Positions 62,390-64,000 of a DNA stretch of 64,000 nt are shown piece after piece. The notes under the pieces were generated by a model. It saw only the letters and a program-made list of their open reading frames with translations, made no database searches and was not told the origin of the DNA. The stretch comes from JBDIAG01 sp963835085 (GTDB lineage: Bacteria; Actinomycetota; Actinomycetes; Actinomycetales; CAWJMD01). Both the position numbers and the translations under genes were made by a program. The stretch spans positions 1,054,001 through 1,118,000 of the forward strand of contig CAWIED010000001.1 in the NCBI GenBank assembly GCA_963835085.1, read 5' to 3'. Positions within the stretch are counted from its first letter, which is position 1. Every line of letters begins with the position of its first letter.

Positions 62390-63510
62390 ACGACGTCGCC
62401 GGAGCGCGAACCCGCCAACAGTCGTGACGTAATGGCGCAAGGACCTGGTGCAGGCGTCTTCCACGGACTCGACGATGGGGCATCTGGGTCGGGCGGCGGC
62501 ATCCCGGGGGCGTAACCACAGTCTTGCTGCACCCCGAGTGGTACGTCATGACTTGTGCCTGTGGCCAGGTTTATAACCCGTAGTCCGGTCTCAGTGGCCG
62601 TGACAGTCCGTGCCGTACCACTCGCGATGTTGCCGATGACAACCGTGCCCGCGCCTGGGTCGCTGGCTCCCGGGCCGGTCGTGCTGCCCTTGGCAACATC
62701 GGCCACCCGACTACTGGTGAAAGTGGTACCGCCCGCCAGGAAGGTGCTGCCGTCACTGGTCAACTGGCTGCTGTCATCCACCTTCGTTATCTGCGTGGCA
62801 CCCGCCGCTGTACGCACGAGCACCTGATGTGGGCCCGCCCCTGTGAGGCTGTCCTGCAGACCGATCGCCAGCGTGCCGTCATCGGCGCCCGCCACCTTCA
62901 CCGCCTCCTGGCCGGTCGGTAGTTCGATGGGGTCGAATCTGCCGGTCGTGGGATCGAACGTAAAGGCTTGGGTTGCGTCATCAAGCGTGACGCCCACCAA
63001 TGACCCAGCGCAAGCAACTCCTTCGACACCGGACAGCCCCTTCACCTGTGGGGGCCGGTACCGCTCGACGGCAGGAATCGGTGTCGTCGCCGGCACCTCG
63101 ATCACCGACATGACCTTGCCCGCTTCGACATGCACCAGATGTCGGTTGATGCCGAACCACACACCATCGGAACACACGGCCAGCGCCGGCGGTCTGCTGG
63201 CAAGGCGGAACTCATCGCCAGTGGGCAAGGGCACCGACACCGCGTTGCGGTCCGGTACCGCATACACCAGACGTGACTGGGTGGCGGAGGTGACCCAGGT
63301 CCACACTCCCGTACCGTCGGAATCGGCCGCGAGCGTGCTCAGCGTGTTGACTGGCTCGTCTCCCAGTGACAGAGCCGCAGCGACACCCGGCGCCAGCGAG
63401 ATCCCACGCACCACGTCGGAGACCGTGGCAGAAGACTCTGCGCCGTGGGCGGCCGAGCACGCCGTGACCGCAACTAGTGTCAGCATCGGCCAAAGCTTTC
63501 GTGCATCCAT
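62332..63510 (-). CDS. Putative lipoprotein, beta-propeller-like
   Basis: 392 residues from ATG 63510. MDARKLWPMLTLVAVTACSA is a type II signal peptide with lipobox TAC (Cys about 18), so it is anchored outside the membrane. The mature part is rich in short strands (VWTWVTSATQSRLVYAVPDR, LAVCSDGVWFGINRHLVHVE, TFDPTTGRFDPIELP), suggesting a propeller, with no identified catalytic motif. Seven bases separate its ATG from the stop of the next upstream gene, so they form an operon. Function unknown. Confidence 0.75.
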   Translation of the reverse strand: MDARKLWPMLTLVAVTACSAAHGAESSATVSDVVRGISLAPGVAAALSLGDEPVNTLSTLAADSDGTGVWTWVTSATQSRLVYAVPDRNAVSVPLPTGDEFRLASRPPALAVCSDGVWFGINRHLVHVEAGKVMSVIEVPATTPIPAVERYRPPQVKGLSGVEGVACAGSLVGVTLDDATQAFTFDPTTGRFDPIELPTGQEAVKVAGADDGTLAIGLQDSLTGAGPHQVLVRTAAGATQITKVDDSSQLTSDGSTFLAGGTTFTSSRVADVAKGSTTGPGASDPGAGTVVIGNIASGTARTVTATETGLRVINLATGTSHDVPLGVQQDCGYAPGMPPPDPDAPSSSPWKTPAPGPCAITSRLLAGSRSGDVVYAVTGGSADPQIVAVHIS

Positions 63511-63517
63511 GACGTCA

Positions 63518-64000
63518 CTACCCCCCGGAAGCTTGGAAGAACCAGTTCGGATTGTAAACGGCATAGTTGTACGGATTGTCGCGCGTGACCGTGACCGAAC
63601 TGGTCCACGCAGACCAAGATCCTGCCGGATATCCCGTGTTCGACAGAGAGTTGAAGCTGGTTGGGGTGGTCACGCCTATACTCGGGCACGTATTACTGGC
63701 GTTGTACGCCTCAAGCGTTACATTCTGGCGCAACTTTGACGGGAATTCTGCGGTCGTCCCAATCAGTTGAGGCGTTGATGAGACAAGGCCTGCATAACTC
63801 TGGTAAACATACAAACCATTGATGTCTCGCTGGCCGGTAGCGTAGTGGGTAAAGAACCAGTCCTGACCTGCTTGAGCTCCCATGTTGTAGAACATTTGCA
63901 CGTTGTATGCATATGGGTTAGCCGTCTCGTAGTATACAGCCGTATCAGGGGAGTATACCCAAGCTTGGCCCGATCCTATCGTGCCGCGCAATAAGCCAGA
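63518..64000 (-). CDS. Secreted-type protein of unknown function (partial)
   Basis: The frame is open to the window edge, so the N-terminus is missing; a TTG at 63991 is not a credible start. About 160 residues, rich in aromatic residues, Asn, Ser and Thr (WVYSPDTAVYYETANPYAYN, FFTHYATGQRDINGLYVYQS), ending YNPNWFFQASGG. Composition suggests an exported protein. Base composition is less GC-rich than the rest of the window. It precedes the lipoprotein gene by 7 bases. No family recognised. Confidence 0.6.
   Translation of the reverse strand, partial: SGLLRGTIGSGQAWVYSPDTAVYYETANPYAYNVQMFYNMGAQAGQDWFFTHYATGQRDINGLYVYQSYAGLVSSTPQLIGTTAEFPSKLRQNVTLEAYNASNTCPSIGVTTPTSFNSLSNTGYPAGSWSAWTSSVTVTRDNPYNYAVYNPNWFFQASGG

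Overview
The window is high-GC actinobacterial DNA. GC-rich third codon positions, mycothiol-linked families (DinB/MDMPI-type proteins, a TIGR03085 protein), an E2-lpdA-pepA block and a hisF-hisI-trpE-TIGR02234 operon all point to Actinomycetota; the sequence alone does not fix the genus.

Layout. 1-4.8 kb: a MarR/MDMPI pair, a broken SnoaL-like gene, and a decayed pSAM2-type integrative element (frameshifted replication initiator, apparently intact tyrosine integrase) against the 3' end of tRNA-Pro(GGG). 4.9-7.1 kb: core genes der and cmk, der carrying a frameshift. 7.2-15.7 kb: a resistance-type block with a rifampicin monooxygenase (rox) preceded by a 20-bp inverted repeat matching the rifamycin-associated element, two more flavin monooxygenases, a paired SMR exporter, a 14-helix MFS exporter, and TetR/MarR regulators. 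15.9-19.8 kb: a TrhA/hemolysin III gene with a coupled small ORF, a TetR/DJ-1/NAD-epimerase operon, then a second degenerate tRNA-Pro(GGG) in inverted orientation. 19.9-42.1 kb: a mosaic of short regulator-plus-enzyme units (MBL hydrolase/MarR, SDR, aldo-keto reductase, monooxygenase/GbsR, GyrI-like, MarR-GNAT, methyltransferase/hemerythrin, ECF sigma/DGPF pair, hydrolase, Usp, azoreductase/MarR, SRPBCC, cupin, HD-GYP-LuxR, monooxygenase, NhaA, LysR). 42.2-47.8 kb: a TIM-barrel/FAD-oxidoreductase pair and a TetX-like monooxygenase/SDR operon divergent from a TetR gene with a tandem operator. 47.9-48.4 kb: a non-coding array of about 73-bp tandem repeats plus a long hairpin. 48.6-62.1 kb: core metabolism (TIGR01777, E2, lpdA, a LigD-type polymerase, pepA, a two-GGDEF membrane protein, hisF, hisI, trpE, TIGR02234). 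62.3-64 kb: a lipoprotein operon running off the window.

The accessory part reads as a xenobiotic/antibiotic response region: six class A flavin monooxygenases, three export systems and more than ten one-component regulators, many beside clear palindromic operator candidates. The least explained sequence-level features are a two-copy dispersed inverted-repeat element (11.2 and 35.2 kb), the 73-bp array, a 26-bp perfect palindrome, and the inverted pair of tRNA-Pro copies around the der-cmk block.

Caution: at least eight genes, including the normally essential der, carry one-base indels, often in short homopolymers. Some apparent pseudogenes may be sequence errors.
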